A DNA stretch of 64,000 nucleotides. Origin: Mantis religiosa. Taxonomy: Eukaryota > Arthropoda > Insecta > Mantodea > Mantidae. The translations under genes and the position numbers were made by a program. The DNA lies in contig CM060952.1 in NCBI GenBank assembly GCA_030765055.1, positions 176,396,903 to 176,460,902 on the forward strand. The letters run 5' to 3'. Numbering within the stretch: the first letter of the stretch is position 1; each line of letters starts with the position of its first letter. The notes beneath the pieces were generated by a model. The model worked only from the letters and a program-made list of their open reading frames with translations, made no database searches and had not been told where the DNA came from. Positions 44,748-56,449 of the stretch are shown here, piece after piece.

Positions 44748-46071
44748 TGCGGCATACCCGCATGTCAGATTTCAATTGGTTGGTGTTTACTTTTGATTTG
44801 GGTTCTAATTGGAGCTATGAGATCTCTTATCCTCAGGTGAATGGTTGTAGGAAATGGATTTGTTGTTTGTTGGCTGCTCAGTTGCCTCAATAATACACTG
44901 GTTCGTTGCAAAAATGATTTAATTTAAATCTCACTAAGTTCGTTGATTCAGATTGATTTGTAGCGGTGACCACCTGTTACTAAACTTCCTAACAGAATTC
45001 TCTTACTTCTTTATACGGCGTATACTTTGCTATTATAAAATTCTTCTGCTGCCTCTCTTACGCTGGTTGCGTTATTCTTGACTTCCCTACATTTCGGACT
45101 TAGAAATCTTTGCTACTTCTTCTTCACGCGCACTAACACATCCTTCCCCTCGTAGTATGACTGTTGAAGTGATTTTCTCTTACGCTGGTTGCGTTATTCT
45201 TGACTTCCCTACATTTCGGACTTAAAAATCTTTGCTACTTCTTCTTCACGCGCCCTAACACATCTTTCCCCTCGTAGCATGACTGTTGAAGTGATTTTCT
45301 CTTACGCTGGTTGCGTTATTCTTGACTTCCCTACATTTCGGACTTAAAAATCTTTGCTACTTCTTCTTCACGCGCACTAACACATCTTTCCCCTCGTAGC
45401 ATGACTGGTGAAGTGATTTTTCGTCTACTCTGCGATTCAGTTCGTACTTTATTCTGATCCCCACTCTGACTCTTATCACATGACCAAAATAACTCACCTT
45501 TCTCCCCATTTCTCAAATCTTACATTATTATTTGTTTCTCATTTTATTTCGATTTTTCTTTATTGGTTAGCAAAACTCATCGAACTCATTGACGTTACAT
45601 CCCACCGTGAGTTGGGTCACCCCTACCCTGGGCTCTTTGTAACGGTATACATCGTTATCACCTCAGCAAAGTAAATCCTTTTAGGTCTTACGCTTGACCG
45701 CATCTTGAAAACCTTATTGTTCCTACACATTCTTGGTTATAGTTCTCAGACATTGAACCTTTCCTTAAACAAAGAGGCTAACGGTCACCTCTTCCTGTCT
45801 CCCCGACTTGTGTTCAGATTTTACAGAAATATTTTCTCTCCCTTACATGGGTTCTAGCATGTTAGTTGTCTTAAATTATATTCTTCCCATCTTATTCTTA
45901 ATTAAACCGCTATTTTAATCATTACTCTAATTTCATTCTAATTTCATATTAATATGACAATATTTTATATTAGTTTAGCAAAGCATTTTTATTAATTTAT
46001 CTTCTTTTTTTAATTCTCGTGATTTCAATTAATTCGCCACCTCCTAATCGCTGTCTGATACTGCGGTTACA
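44748..46071 (-). repeat. LTR (5' LTR of the minus-strand element), 1,324 bp
   Basis: Same ends as the left LTR. 244 bp shorter because it has three instead of five 122-bp units (45055-45420). Other differences are a handful of substitutions (for example GTTGTTTGTTGG versus GTTGATTGTTGG). Confidence 0.95.
45055..45420. repeat. 122-bp tandem repeat x 3 inside the right LTR
   Basis: CTCTTACGCTGGTTGCG units at 45055, 45177 and 45299. Confidence 0.95.
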
Positions 46072-46075
46072 AGAT
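46072..46075. repeat. 4-bp target-site duplication AGAT (right)
   Basis: Pairs with 38180-38183. Confidence 0.8.
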
Positions 46076-46274
46076 ACGAATCAAAATTAGGACGTCACAT
46101 ATTGTAGTGCATGAAAACATTTGCCCATTCTTTATATGTTAGTATTTCACAACGCAAACTTGAGTCACGACCGCAACTTACAAGAACAGTATTTGATTCA
46201 GGAGGTTAGCTATGACTTTGAGATTGACAAGTGAACCCAAATGGCACTCCTTTGCTTCTTTCTCTCGCTGTAAG

Positions 46275-46287
46275 CAGTAATTGTTGT
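46275..46287. repeat. 13-bp direct repeat flanking the array (left)
   Basis: CAGTAATTGTTGT, repeated exactly at 52417-52429 beyond the far end of the array. It has the length and position of a target-site duplication for the whole 6.1-kb block. Confidence 0.85.
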
Positions 46288-47660
46288 TTTAGTTAATTGA
46301 TGGAAATTAATCATTTCTCCACACTAGCCGTATATAGGCTAAGATATTTGATGGATAGAGTCAACATGAAAAATTCACTGCCATAGCCGGGATTTGAACC
46401 ACGGATCTTCTGGTTTCCGTCCAGCCGCACTACCATTGTGCTACTATGGCCAACGTGCCGACATGACATTAAATTCTCCATTTGACTCGTATATTTCCCC
46501 GGTAGACCACTAGGGGCTCTCGCATCCGAGATACACCGTTCGTGGCGACTTACTATTGTAAGTACTTAAGTCCCAGGCTTCATCATTTAACTCTTATTAT
46601 TTTAGTTAATTGATGGAAATTAATCATTTCTCCACACTAGCCGTATATAGGCTAAGATATTTGATGGATAGAGTCAACATGAAAAATTCACTGCCATAGC
46701 CGGGATTTGAACCACGGATCTTCTGGTTTCCGTCCAGCCGCACTACCATTGTGCTACTATGGCCAACGTGCCGACATGACATTAAATTCTCCATTTGACT
46801 CGTATATTTCCCCGGTAGACCACTAGGGGCTCTCGCATCCGAGATACACCGTTCGTGGCGACTTACTATTGTAAGTACTTAAGTCCCAGGCTTCATCATT
46901 TAACTCTTATTATTTTAGTTAATTGATGGAAATTAATCATTTCTCCACACTAGCCGTATATAGGCTAAGATATTTGATGGATAGAGTCAACATGAAAAAT
47001 TCACTGCCATAGCCGGGATTTGAACCACGGATCTTCTGGTTTCCGTCCAGCCGCACTACCATTGTGCTACTATGGCCAACGTGCCGACATGACATTAAAT
47101 TCTCCATTTGACTCGTATATTTCCCCGGTAGACCACTAGGGGCTCTCGCATCCGAGATACACCGTTCGTGGCGACTTACTATTGTAAGTACTTAAGTCCC
47201 AGGCTTCATCATTTAACTCTTATTATTTTAGTTAATTGATGGAAATTAATCATTTCTCCACACTAGCCGTATATAGGCTAAGATATTTGATGGATAGAGT
47301 CAACATGAAAAATTCACTGCCATAGCCAGGATTTGAACCACGGATCTTCTGGTTTCCGTCCAGCCGCACTACCATTGTGCTACTATGGCCAACGTGCCGA
47401 CATGACATTAAATTCTCCATTTGACTCGTATATTTCCCCGGTAGACCACTAGGGGCTCTCGCATCCGAGATACACCGTTCGTGGCGACTTACTATTGTAA
47501 GTACTTAAGTCCCAGGCTTCATCATTTAACTCTTATTATTTTAGTTAATTGATGGAAATTAATCATTTCTCCACACTAGCCGTATATAGGCTAAGATATT
47601 TGATGGATAGAGTCAACATGAAAAATTCACTGCCATAGCCGGGATTTGAACCACGGATCT
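46288..47660 (-). repeat. left arm of the array, reverse-oriented units
   Basis: tRNA-like segments on the minus strand at 46380-46450, 46693-46763, 47006-47076 and 47319-47389; a fifth, starting at 47632, is cut at the inversion point. Spacing is exactly 313 bp. Confidence 0.95.
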
Positions 47661-47666
47661 TCTGGT
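47661..47666. other. centre of the giant palindrome
   Basis: Six bases TCTGGT separate ...CCACGGATCT from AGATCCGTGG.... Arms of about 1,374 bp (46287-47660 with 47667-49040) are reverse complements apart from the one variant base, so a very long hairpin or cruciform is possible. Confidence 0.92.
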
Positions 47667-50600
47667 AGATCCGTGGTTCAAATCCCGGCTATGGCAGTGA
47701 ATTTTTCATGTTGACTCTATCCATCAAATATCTTAGCCTATATACGGCTAGTGTGGAGAAATGATTAATTTCCATCAATTAACTAAAATAATAAGAGTTA
47801 AATGATGAAGCCTGGGACTTAAGTACTTACAATAGTAAGTCGCCACGAACGGTGTATCTCGGATGCGAGAGCCCCTAGTGGTCTACCGGGGAAATATACG
47901 AGTCAAATGGAGAATTTAATGTCATGTCGGCACGTTGGCCATAGTAGCACAATGGTAGTGCGGCTGGACGGAAACCAGAAGATCCGTGGTTCAAATCCCG
48001 GCTATGGCAGTGAATTTTTCATGTTGACTCTATCCATCAAATATCTTAGCCTATATACGGCTAGTGTGGAGAAATGATTAATTTCCATCAATTAACTAAA
48101 ATAATAAGAGTTAAATGATGAAGCCTGGGACTTAAGTACTTACAATAGTAAGTCGCCACGAACGGTGTATCTCGGATGCGAGAGCCCCTAGTGGTCTACC
48201 GGGGAAATATACGAGTCAAATGGAGAATTTAATGTCATGTCGGCACGTTGGCCATAGTAGCACAATGGTAGTGCGGCTGGACGGAAACCAGAAGATCCGT
48301 GGTTCAAATCCCGGCTATGGCAGTGAATTTTTCATGTTGACTCTATCCATCAAATATCTTAGCCTATATACGGCTAGTGTGGAGAAATGATTAATTTCCA
48401 TCAATTAACTAAAATAATAAGAGTTAAATGATGAAGCCTGGGACTTAAGTACTTACAATAGTAAGTCGCCACGAACGGTGTATCTCGGATGCGAGAGCCC
48501 CTAGTGGTCTACCGGGGAAATATACGAGTCAAATGGAGAATTTAATGTCATGTCGGCACGTTGGCCATAGTAGCACAATGGTAGTGCGGCTGGACGGAAA
48601 CCAGAAGATCCGTGGTTCAAATCCCGGCTATGGCAGTGAATTTTTCATGTTGACTCTATCCATCAAATATCTTAGCCTATATACGGCTAGTGTGGAGAAA
48701 TGATTAATTTCCATCAATTAACTAAAATAATAAGAGTTAAATGATGAAGCCTGGGACTTAAGTACTTACAATAGTAAGTCGCCACGAACGGTGTATCTCG
48801 GATGCGAGAGCCCCTAGTGGTCTACCGGGGAAATATACGAGTCAAATGGAGAATTTAATGTCATGTCGGCACGTTGGCCATAGTAGCACAATGGTAGTGC
48901 GGCTGGACGGAAACCAGAAGATCCGTGGTTCAAATCCCGGCTATGGCAGTGAATTTTTCATGTTGACTCTATCCATCAAATATCTTAGCCTATATACGGC
49001 TAGTGTGGAGAAATGATTAATTTCCATCAATTAACTAAAATAATAAGAGTTAAATGATGAAGCCTGGGACTTAAGTACTTACAATAGTAAGTCGCCACGA
49101 ACGGTGTATCTCGGATGCGAGAGCCCCTAGTGGTCTACCGGGGAAATATACGAGTCAAATGGAGAATTTAATGTCATGTCGGCACGTTGGCCATAGTAGC
49201 ACAATGGTAGTGCGGCTGGACGGAAACCAGAAGATCCGTGGTTCAAATCCCGGCTATGGCAGTGAATTTTTCATGTTGACTCTATCCATCAAATATCTTA
49301 GCCTATATACGGCTAGTGTGGAGAAATGATTAATTTCCATCAATTAACTAAAATAATAAGAGTTAAATGATGAAGCCTGGGACTTAAGTACTTACAATAG
49401 TAAGTCGCCACGAACGGTGTATCTCGGATGCGAGAGCCCCTAGTGGTCTACCGGGGAAATATACGAGTCAAATGGAGAATTTAATGTCATGTCGGCACGT
49501 TGGCCATAGTAGCACAATGGTAGTGCGGCTGGACGGAAACCAGAAGATCCGTGGTTCAAATCCCGGCTATGGCAGTGAATTTTTCATGTTGACTCTATCC
49601 ATCAAATATCTTAGCCTATATACGGCTAGTGTGGAGAAATGATTAATTTCCATCAATTAACTAAAATAATAAGAGTTAAATGATGAAGCCTGGGACTTAA
49701 GTACTTACAATAGTAAGTCGCCACGAACGGTGTATCTCGGATGCGAGAGCCCCTAGTGGTCTACCGGGGAAATATACGAGTCAAATGGAGAATTTAATGT
49801 CATGTCGGCACGTTGGCCATAGTAGCACAATGGTAGTGCGGCTGGACGGAAACCAGAAGATCCGTGGTTCAAATCCCGGCTATGGCAGTGAATTTTTCAT
49901 GTTGACTCTATCCATCAAATATCTTAGCCTATATACGGCTAGTGTGGAGAAATGATTAATTTCCATCAATTAACTAAAATAATAAGAGTTAAATGATGAA
50001 GCCTGGGACTTAAGTACTTACAATAGTAAGTCGCCACGAACGGTGTATCTCGGATGCGAGAGCCCCTAGTGGTCTACCGGGGAAATATACGAGTCAAATG
50101 GAGAATTTAATGTCATGTCGGCACGTTGGCCATAGTAGCACAATGGTAGTGCGGCTGGACGGAAACCAGAAGATCCGTGGTTCAAATCCCGGCTATGGCA
50201 GTGAATTTTTCATGTTGACTCTATCCATCAAATATCTTAGCCTATATACGGCTAGTGTGGAGAAATGATTAATTTCCATCAATTAACTAAAATAATAAGA
50301 GTTAAATGATGAAGCCTGGGACTTAAGTACTTACAATAGTAAGTCGCCACGAACGGTGTATCTCGGATGCGAGAGCCCCTAGTGGTCTACCGGGGAAATA
50401 TACGAGTCAAATGGAGAATTTAATGTCATGTCGGCACGTTGGCCATAGTAGCACAATGGTAGTGCGGCTGGACGGAAACCAGAAGATCCGTGGTTCAAAT
50501 CCCGGCTATGGCAGTGAATTTTTCATGTTGACTCTATCCATCAAATATCTTAGCCTATATACGGCTAGTGTGGAGAAATGATTAATTTCCATCAATTAAC

Positions 50601-52416
50601 TAAAATAATAAGAGTTAAATGATGAAGCCTGGGACTTAAGTACTTACAATAGTAAGTCGCCACGAACGGTGTATCTCGGATGCGAGAGCCCCTAGTGGTC
50701 TACCGGGGAAATATACGAGTCAAATGGAGAATTTAATGTCATGTCGGCACGTTGGCCATAGTAGCACAATGGTAGTGCGGCTGGACGGAAACCAGAAGAT
50801 CCGTGGTTCAAATCCCGGCTATGGCAGTGAATTTTTCATGTTGACTCTATCCATCAAATATCTTAGCCTATATACGGCTAGTGTGGAGAAATGATTAATT
50901 TCCATCAATTAACTAAAATAATAAGAGTTAAATGATGAAGCCTGGGACTTAAGTACTTACAATAGTAAGTCGCCACGAACGGTGTATCTCGGATGCGAGA
51001 GCCCCTAGTGGTCTACCGGGGAAATATACGAGTCAAATGGAGAATTTAATGTCATGTCGGCACGTTGGCCATAGTAGCACAATGGTAGTGCGGCTGGACG
51101 GAAACCAGAAGATCCGTGGTTCAAATCCCGGCTATGGCAGTGAATTTTTCATGTTGACTCTATCCATCAAATATCTTAGCCTATATACGGCTAGTGTGGA
51201 GAAATGATTAATTTCCATCAATTAACTAAAATAATAAGAGTTAAATGATGAAGCCTGGGACTTAAGTACTTACAATAGTAAGTCGCCACGAACGGTGTAT
51301 CTCGGATGCGAGAGCCCCTAGTGGTCTACCGGGGAAATATACGAGTCAAATGGAGAATTTAATGTCATGTCGGCACGTTGGCCATAGTAGCACAATGGTA
51401 GTGCGGCTGGACGGAAACCAGAAGATCCGTGGTTCAAATCCCGGCTATGGCAGTGAATTTTTCATGTTGACTCTATCCATCAAATATCTTAGCCTATATA
51501 CGGCTAGTGTGGAGAAATGATTAATTTCCATCAATTAACTAAAATAATAAGAGTTAAATGATGAAGCCTGGGACTTAAGTACTTACAATAGTAAGTCGCC
51601 ACGAACGGTGTATCTCGGATGCGAGAGCCCCTAGTGGTCTACCGGGGAAATATACGAGTCAAATGGAGAATTTAATGTCATGTCGGCACGTTGGCCATAG
51701 TAGCACAATGGTAGTGCGGCTGGACGGAAACCAGAAGATCCGTGGTTCAAATCCCGGCTATGGCAGTGAATTTTTCATGTTGACTCTATCCATCAAATAT
51801 CTTAGCCTATATACGGCTAGTGTGGAGAAATGATTAATTTCCATCAATTAACTAAAATAATAAGAGTTAAATGATGAAGCCTGGGACTTAAGTACTTACA
51901 ATAGTAAGTCGCCACGAACGGTGTATCTCGGATGCGAGAGCCCCTAGTGGTCTACCGGGGAAATATACGAGTCAAATGGAGAATTTAATGTCATGTCGGC
52001 ACGTTGGCCATAGTAGCACAATGGTAGTGCGGCTGGACGGAAACCAGAAGATCCGTGGTTCAAATCCCGGCTATGGCAGTGAATTTTTCATGTTGACTCT
52101 ATCCATCAAATATCTTAGCCTATATACGGCTAGTGTGGAGAAATGATTAATTTCCATCAATTAACTAAAATAATAAGAGTTAAATGATGAAGCCTGGGAC
52201 TTAAGTACTTACAATAGTAAGTCGCCACGAACGGTGTATCTCGGATGCGAGAGCCCCTAGTGGTCTACCGGGGAAATATACGAGTCAAATGGAGAATTTA
52301 ATGTCATGTCGGCACGTTGGCCATAGTAGCACAATGGTAGTGCGGCTGGACGGAAACCAGAAGATCCGTGGTTCAAATCCCGGCTATGGCAGTGAATTTT
52401 TCATGTTGACTCTATC
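47667..52416 (+). repeat. right arm of the array, forward units x 15
   Basis: B-box-bearing phrase GATCCGTGGTTCAAATCCCG at 47668 and then every 313 bp to 52363. Complete tRNA-like segments start at 47938 and every 313 bp to 52320. Confidence 0.95.
47938..48008 (+). tRNA. tRNA-like (pseudo-tRNA) segment, representative of 19 complete copies
   Basis: 71 nt with tRNA layout. The acceptor stem GCCATAG/CTATGGC is 7/7 paired and T8-A9 follow it. The D stem GCAC/GTGC is 4/4 with loop AATGGTA. The anticodon stem GCTGG/CCAGA is 4/5 paired with loop ACGGAAA. The variable region has 5 nt, the T-loop is TTCAAAT, and the T stem CGTGG/CCCGG is only 3/5 paired. Position 33 is C, not U. The anticodon position reads GGA (Ser by code), but the long serine variable arm is absent, so this is unlikely to serve translation. 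A box (TAGCACAATGGTAGTGCGG) and B box (GGTTCAAATCC) remain, so pol III transcription is plausible. Confidence 0.6.
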
Positions 52417-52429
52417 CAGTAATTGTTGT
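52417..52429. repeat. 13-bp direct repeat flanking the array (right)
   Basis: CAGTAATTGTTGT, identical to 46275-46287. Confidence 0.85.
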
Positions 52430-52689
52430 CCTTCCTTTCAGGGACAATAAATATTACGCGAAACGTTATCAGTAATAACTTACATTACCACTTCAAACAA
52501 TTATGGTCATACCCTAAGTAAGCCTCTATTCCTATAAAACAATAAAATTATGGCCATACACATGTGAAAATTATTATATTGACTTGAATAATACAGAAAA
52601 TATGATCTGTAGGCAAATATGAACTCCTGGTGTTATTCTATTTACATAGAATATATTACGCATCCACTATCTCTTCATCATTGCTCTTC

Positions 52690-53285
52690 AAAGGCGCTTT
52701 ATGGAGATCCTGGTTCGATTCCCGTGGCCGACCTACCTGAACCATGGGGTTTTCCGGAAGATATCCCGGGTCGCTGGGCGAATGCTGGGTAGGTTAATCA
52801 CATGCCCCGTAATTCCTGTCCCTCCATTTCATCTCCAATATCATTCATATCATCTCTCATCTGGTGATCTCTCTCAGGGTAGAAGTGTCGGCGGGTGTCT
52901 CGGCGGTGCATGGTAGGATGGTATGCTCTGAGGAAAACTACTTCCTACTCTGGCACGTCGGCTGGCGGTCTTCGCGCCTCTGCTGGGACCATTTCGGGAC
53001 CGCCAGCCAGGGATTTTTGAGGCTCGGATCGCCTGCCTGGGACCTCTGGTGCTCGGCTACTGGGCTCGTTGCCGTCCCGCTGTAGGGGAGCGCGTCCGTT
53101 TTCCTGGCCTGTCGGGAAGTCTCTATTGAACTGCAGGGACCCTGCCCTCTGTGCTTTCGTGGTTCCTTGGGTCAGCCGCCTCATTTTTCCTCCCGGGGAT
53201 GCCCCCACTTGGGGGCGTAGTCCCAATGGGAACAGCATGGTAGCTTACGTACCGAAGCCCCTCCTTAAGAAAGTCCTAATGCTCG
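52690..53285 (+). repeat. SINE-D copy, best preserved
   Basis: tRNA-like head with B box TGGTTCGATTCCCGTGGCCG (about 52710), then GGGTAGGTTAATCACATGCC, TCATCTCTCATCTGGTGATC, GGGTAGAAGTGTCGGCGGGT, a GC-rich body (52950-53110) and an end GATGCCCCCACTTGGGGGCG. Apparent frames here are composition effects. Serves as the reference copy for the family in this window. Confidence 0.82.
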
Positions 53286-55030
53286 TGAAATGAGAAAGAC
53301 AATCAGCTGAATCAGTGAAGTAAGTACATCATATTAATTCATAAATATTTTGCTAACAGTGATGCTAAATAGAATATGAGTGAAGTGTGAAACTATTATG
53401 AAGTAGACAATAGCAACAGTAAAAAAGTGTATGTATGATATGCCAGAAGAACATTTTTCTATGCACTAAATCACCGTCATAAACTTAAAGCTTTATGGTA
53501 CATTGAAACATCTAGTGAAGTTTGGAGAATTCTACTGAAAAATCAATGTATGATTTTCATTTTCTTGTCTGAAAATAATAAGCAGCTGTTTGAAAATAAT
53601 GAGCAAAACTCAGCGCATATATACGTAAAATTAATGATATAATTCAATGAACTCTTAAGAAGTGAATCAAATATCGATACTTAGAAATAAGTATCGATAT
53701 CAAATGAATAGTGGTATTATTTACTAGTTGATATTAACAATTTTGAGATATGAAGCATACGTCACTTTTCTCTCTTATTCTCGCGAAGAACAGCAGATCC
53801 AATGCTCAATACAGTGGAACAGTAAACAGTTGCACAGAGTTGTGGTGCTTCGTAAAGCGTGTAATCATTTATTCTCCATCCTTAAGAGCCATTTCACTGA
53901 TCTACCGCTTGGATTAAGGTAGTGCGGAGGATATTACGGTTGTACGCAATAATAATTACTGGTTATAGGTTGGGAAGGCAGAAGGCTTCTGAGATGCAGC
54001 GCGCGTGTACATTTACTCGACTGGACGACCTCAACCAGTTGCTGCGGCCACACGGGTCATTACCTCACTATCAGAGTTAACGTCAGTCGGGCAAACTTCG
54101 GTGCTCAGTAATGGTTCATTACGTATTTACAAACAAGAGCTTCCACTCCTACAAGCCGCTACACACGTGCACGCCGAGGGTTGGATGGATGAATGAATGT
54201 ATTGGCTGGCTGGATAACAACTTGACTGCTTAATGGCGGAACAAAACGGCCGGCTCTCTGATAAATTGCTGGTGCTGCCCAAAATGAAAGTACTGTTTTT
54301 TTCAATATACACACCTACTCAAGCGTAATTTATGGCTACAAATAGCCTATACGGTGAGCCAAAATATACTCATTTTAAATAAAGAAATCCCGGAGTTAAA
54401 CTATTAGCTCTATTACATAGAAATATCAATGTGTGGCAACTAAAGATAAACAGAAGCTTCATACCCTTAACCATGATGACTACTAGTATAGGGAAAAGTG
54501 CTGTTACGTTTTGGAATGTGAATAATTCAATGTACGTGAACTCCGGTTTTACAAATCACTAGGGTGACACACTGGCTGAGTGATTAATCCTTGTTTCACG
54601 TAAGCTTGCCCAGTATCTCTTACTGCTCACGTGACCTAATCAGCCCTCATTGGCTGCTGTTGTGGTAAAGACTGTCGTGTGGTAAAAATTAGTCCGTTAT
54701 TTAACATGTTTATATATCTGTATATAACTATATGTGTTGGAAGAGAATTGTCAAATTTATATTTTCGTATCTGTTTTAATTAAATATATTACGCAACACA
54801 ATTGATTTATTTGAAATGCATGTTAATTCTTAAACGAAGTAAGGAGGAGGTTCCTTTGCTCTCAAGCACATGACACGATACCACGTGCTTCAGCGATGCA
54901 TATTTGTTTATATGACTTTTATCACTGACCTTGTTTTGAACTGGATTAGTTATATATCGACATTCGAAGGTTGTTGTGCCTAGTGCGAAAGCTAAATTAT
55001 TTTATTGATCGTTTATTTCGCGTGTACTTC
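53286..55030. other. no recognisable gene
   Basis: AT-rich; two short frames (53728-53922, 54005-54196) have no domain. Contains the hairpin at 53671-53700. Confidence 0.4.
53671..53700. promoter_or_regulatory. perfect hairpin built from two TATCGATA motifs
   Basis: ATATCGATACTTA (53671-53683), a GAAA loop, TAAGTATCGATAT (53688-53700). Each arm contains TATCGATA, the DREF/BEAF-type motif of Drosophila promoters and boundaries. Whether it binds anything here is unknown. Confidence 0.5.
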
Positions 55031-55038
55031 TATGAATA

Positions 55039-55720
55039 ATGGCAGAGTCTACCGCCAGGTTTTCGCTGAAGCATCGCAAGGGTAAATCCTTACAAAGCGG
55101 CGAAAAAAGAATTGCCGTGAATGTGTTTAATGCACTCATAGAGAAGAATCCGTCTTTGTCAGTGAGAGAAGTCGAACAGGTGTGCTCTGAAGTTACAGGT
55201 GTGAGTGTTAGATCCGTAGGAACATCGCGACGTGAAATTGAGACAACAGGAAAACTTACCGCTCCAGGCAAAAGTAGCAATAAACAAAAGCGCGTGCTCG
55301 GAGAAAATGCGTGAAAAGTGCTGTGCGTCGTCATGTGTATAGTTTTTTTTAGAAACGTACTCCCCAACATAAATAACATTTCATCTGCTGTAAATGAGGA
55401 TGCAGATTCACCAAATTTCAGCAGATTGCTTATACAGCTGGGGTTTGTGAATGAAAAAAGAGGCAAGAAAAATGTGCTAAAAACAGAGGCGATTTTGCTG
55501 TGTGGCGAAGACGTTATTTAAGGACAGTCAGACTGTACCGAGATACAAGTCGCAAAATATACTACCTTGACGAGATTTGGGAGAATGAAGAAGACACGAA
55601 AAGTAAGGTATGGCGGTACACGGCTTTTAAGACTGAAAGACATGCGTTTTTGAAAGGTATGTGTGCTGGTTTAAAAAATCCCAGTGGTAAAGGCCGAAGG
55701 CCTTTCATTATAAACTTGTT
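55039..55720 (+). pseudogene. DDE transposase-like pseudogene (IS630/Tc1-type, HTH plus DDE)
   Basis: The first frame (55039-55314) reads HRKGKSLQSGEKRIAVNVFN and CSEVTGVSVRSV, a helix-turn-helix start. After a frameshift come AVRRHVYSFF and LPNINNISSAVNEDADSPNF. After another come WRRRYLRTVRLYRDTSRKIY and YLDEIWENE, where the usual form is IYYLDETWVN and the first catalytic aspartate is kept. FLKGMCAGLKNPSGKGRRPF follows. The rest of the catalytic core is missing or unrecognisable after about 55720. At least two frameshifts, so a pseudogene. Confidence 0.7.
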
Positions 55721-56449
55721 TCAGTTACATTGCTCCGTCATTAAGTTCCAACTTGCTCATTTCATTATCAAATTGTATTTTTGCATGCCTTCATATCCTT
55801 ATTTGTATGATTTTATTTATCTTCCCGGCAATTATTATGACGTTTACTGCAGGTTTAAATGTGACGGAAAGGCACCGCCTATGGCCTATGGCGCGAAAGC
55901 ATTAGCCAATTAGGACGAGGGGGAAGGTAGTTGGACGCGGAGTGATACATGTCAGCGGGGAAAGGTTATATGAAACAGAGTATAGGCGCTCTCCTCTCGA
56001 CAAGGCTGCTCGAGTCTGATCGCAGTGGAGTTATGTCGGATTTGTAGTGGACGAAGCGCTCTGGCGGATTTTCTCCGGATTCTCCAACTTTTCATCCTGG
56101 TTGGCTACTTTAGTTTCCCAAGAGATGGAGGATGCTGAAGGATAATCCTCTTCCTTCGGATCGGGAGTACAGGGTCCCCAGGGTCGCAGGGGGAAGTTGG
56201 CTGTTGGTTTTAAGAGACGTCACTTTTCGAATTTCAAACTGTATTTGCCATACGATGTTATTTGTCCTTAGTTCGGCTACTCTTACTATCCTCTCATGTC
56301 ACCACTACCTCTCTCCCGGAAACCCCATTCACGAATATATGCATATAAAATTTTGTAGATACCAGATCACCTGAGCTGAGCGGCTCTCATGAATAAACTG
56401 TTTTATTGTTCTATAGATTAAAATAATTGAGCCATTTAAATTAATCTCA
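55721..56449. other. unassigned
   Basis: Continuation of an open frame to 55913 without recognisable domain, then mixed-composition sequence with no repeat partner that I could establish. Confidence 0.3.

Larger units (their letters stand above)
38184..46071 (-). mobile_element. Ty3/gypsy-type LTR retrotransposon, internally deleted
   Basis: 7,888 bp with two long terminal repeats, 4-bp duplication, primer-binding site and minus-strand gag, protease, partial reverse transcriptase and partial integrase. On the coding strand the LTRs start TGTAACC and end CCGCA. The coding part lacks most of the reverse transcriptase, all RNase H and most of the integrase, because the start of the reverse transcriptase runs directly into the end of the integrase core near 41300. 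The LTRs differ by only scattered substitutions apart from repeat-copy number, implying recent insertion. It must have been moved by proteins from another copy if the deletion came first. Confidence 0.93.
46288..52416. repeat. inverted tandem array of a 313-bp SINE-B-derived unit
   Basis: About 6.1 kb of one 313-bp unit. The left arm (46288-47660) has four complete units plus a partial in reverse orientation; the right arm (47667-52416) has fifteen periods forward. Each unit has about 245 bp of SINE-B, including a tRNA-like segment, and a linker of about 68 bp starting CATCAAATATC and ending near TTAACTAAA that is not seen in the dispersed copies. Units are essentially identical; I saw one substitution (47328). 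The right border falls at the natural SINE-B 3' end (GACTCTATC), while the left border falls in the linker. Confidence 0.95.

Noticed and set aside
47938..52390. Cluster of functional serine tRNA genes
   Set aside because: Anticodon position reads GGA but position 33 is C, the T stem is poorly paired and there is no long variable arm; the dispersed relatives are SINEs.
46288..52416. CRISPR array
   Set aside because: Repeat period 313 bp with no variable spacers; units are identical throughout and the context is eukaryotic.
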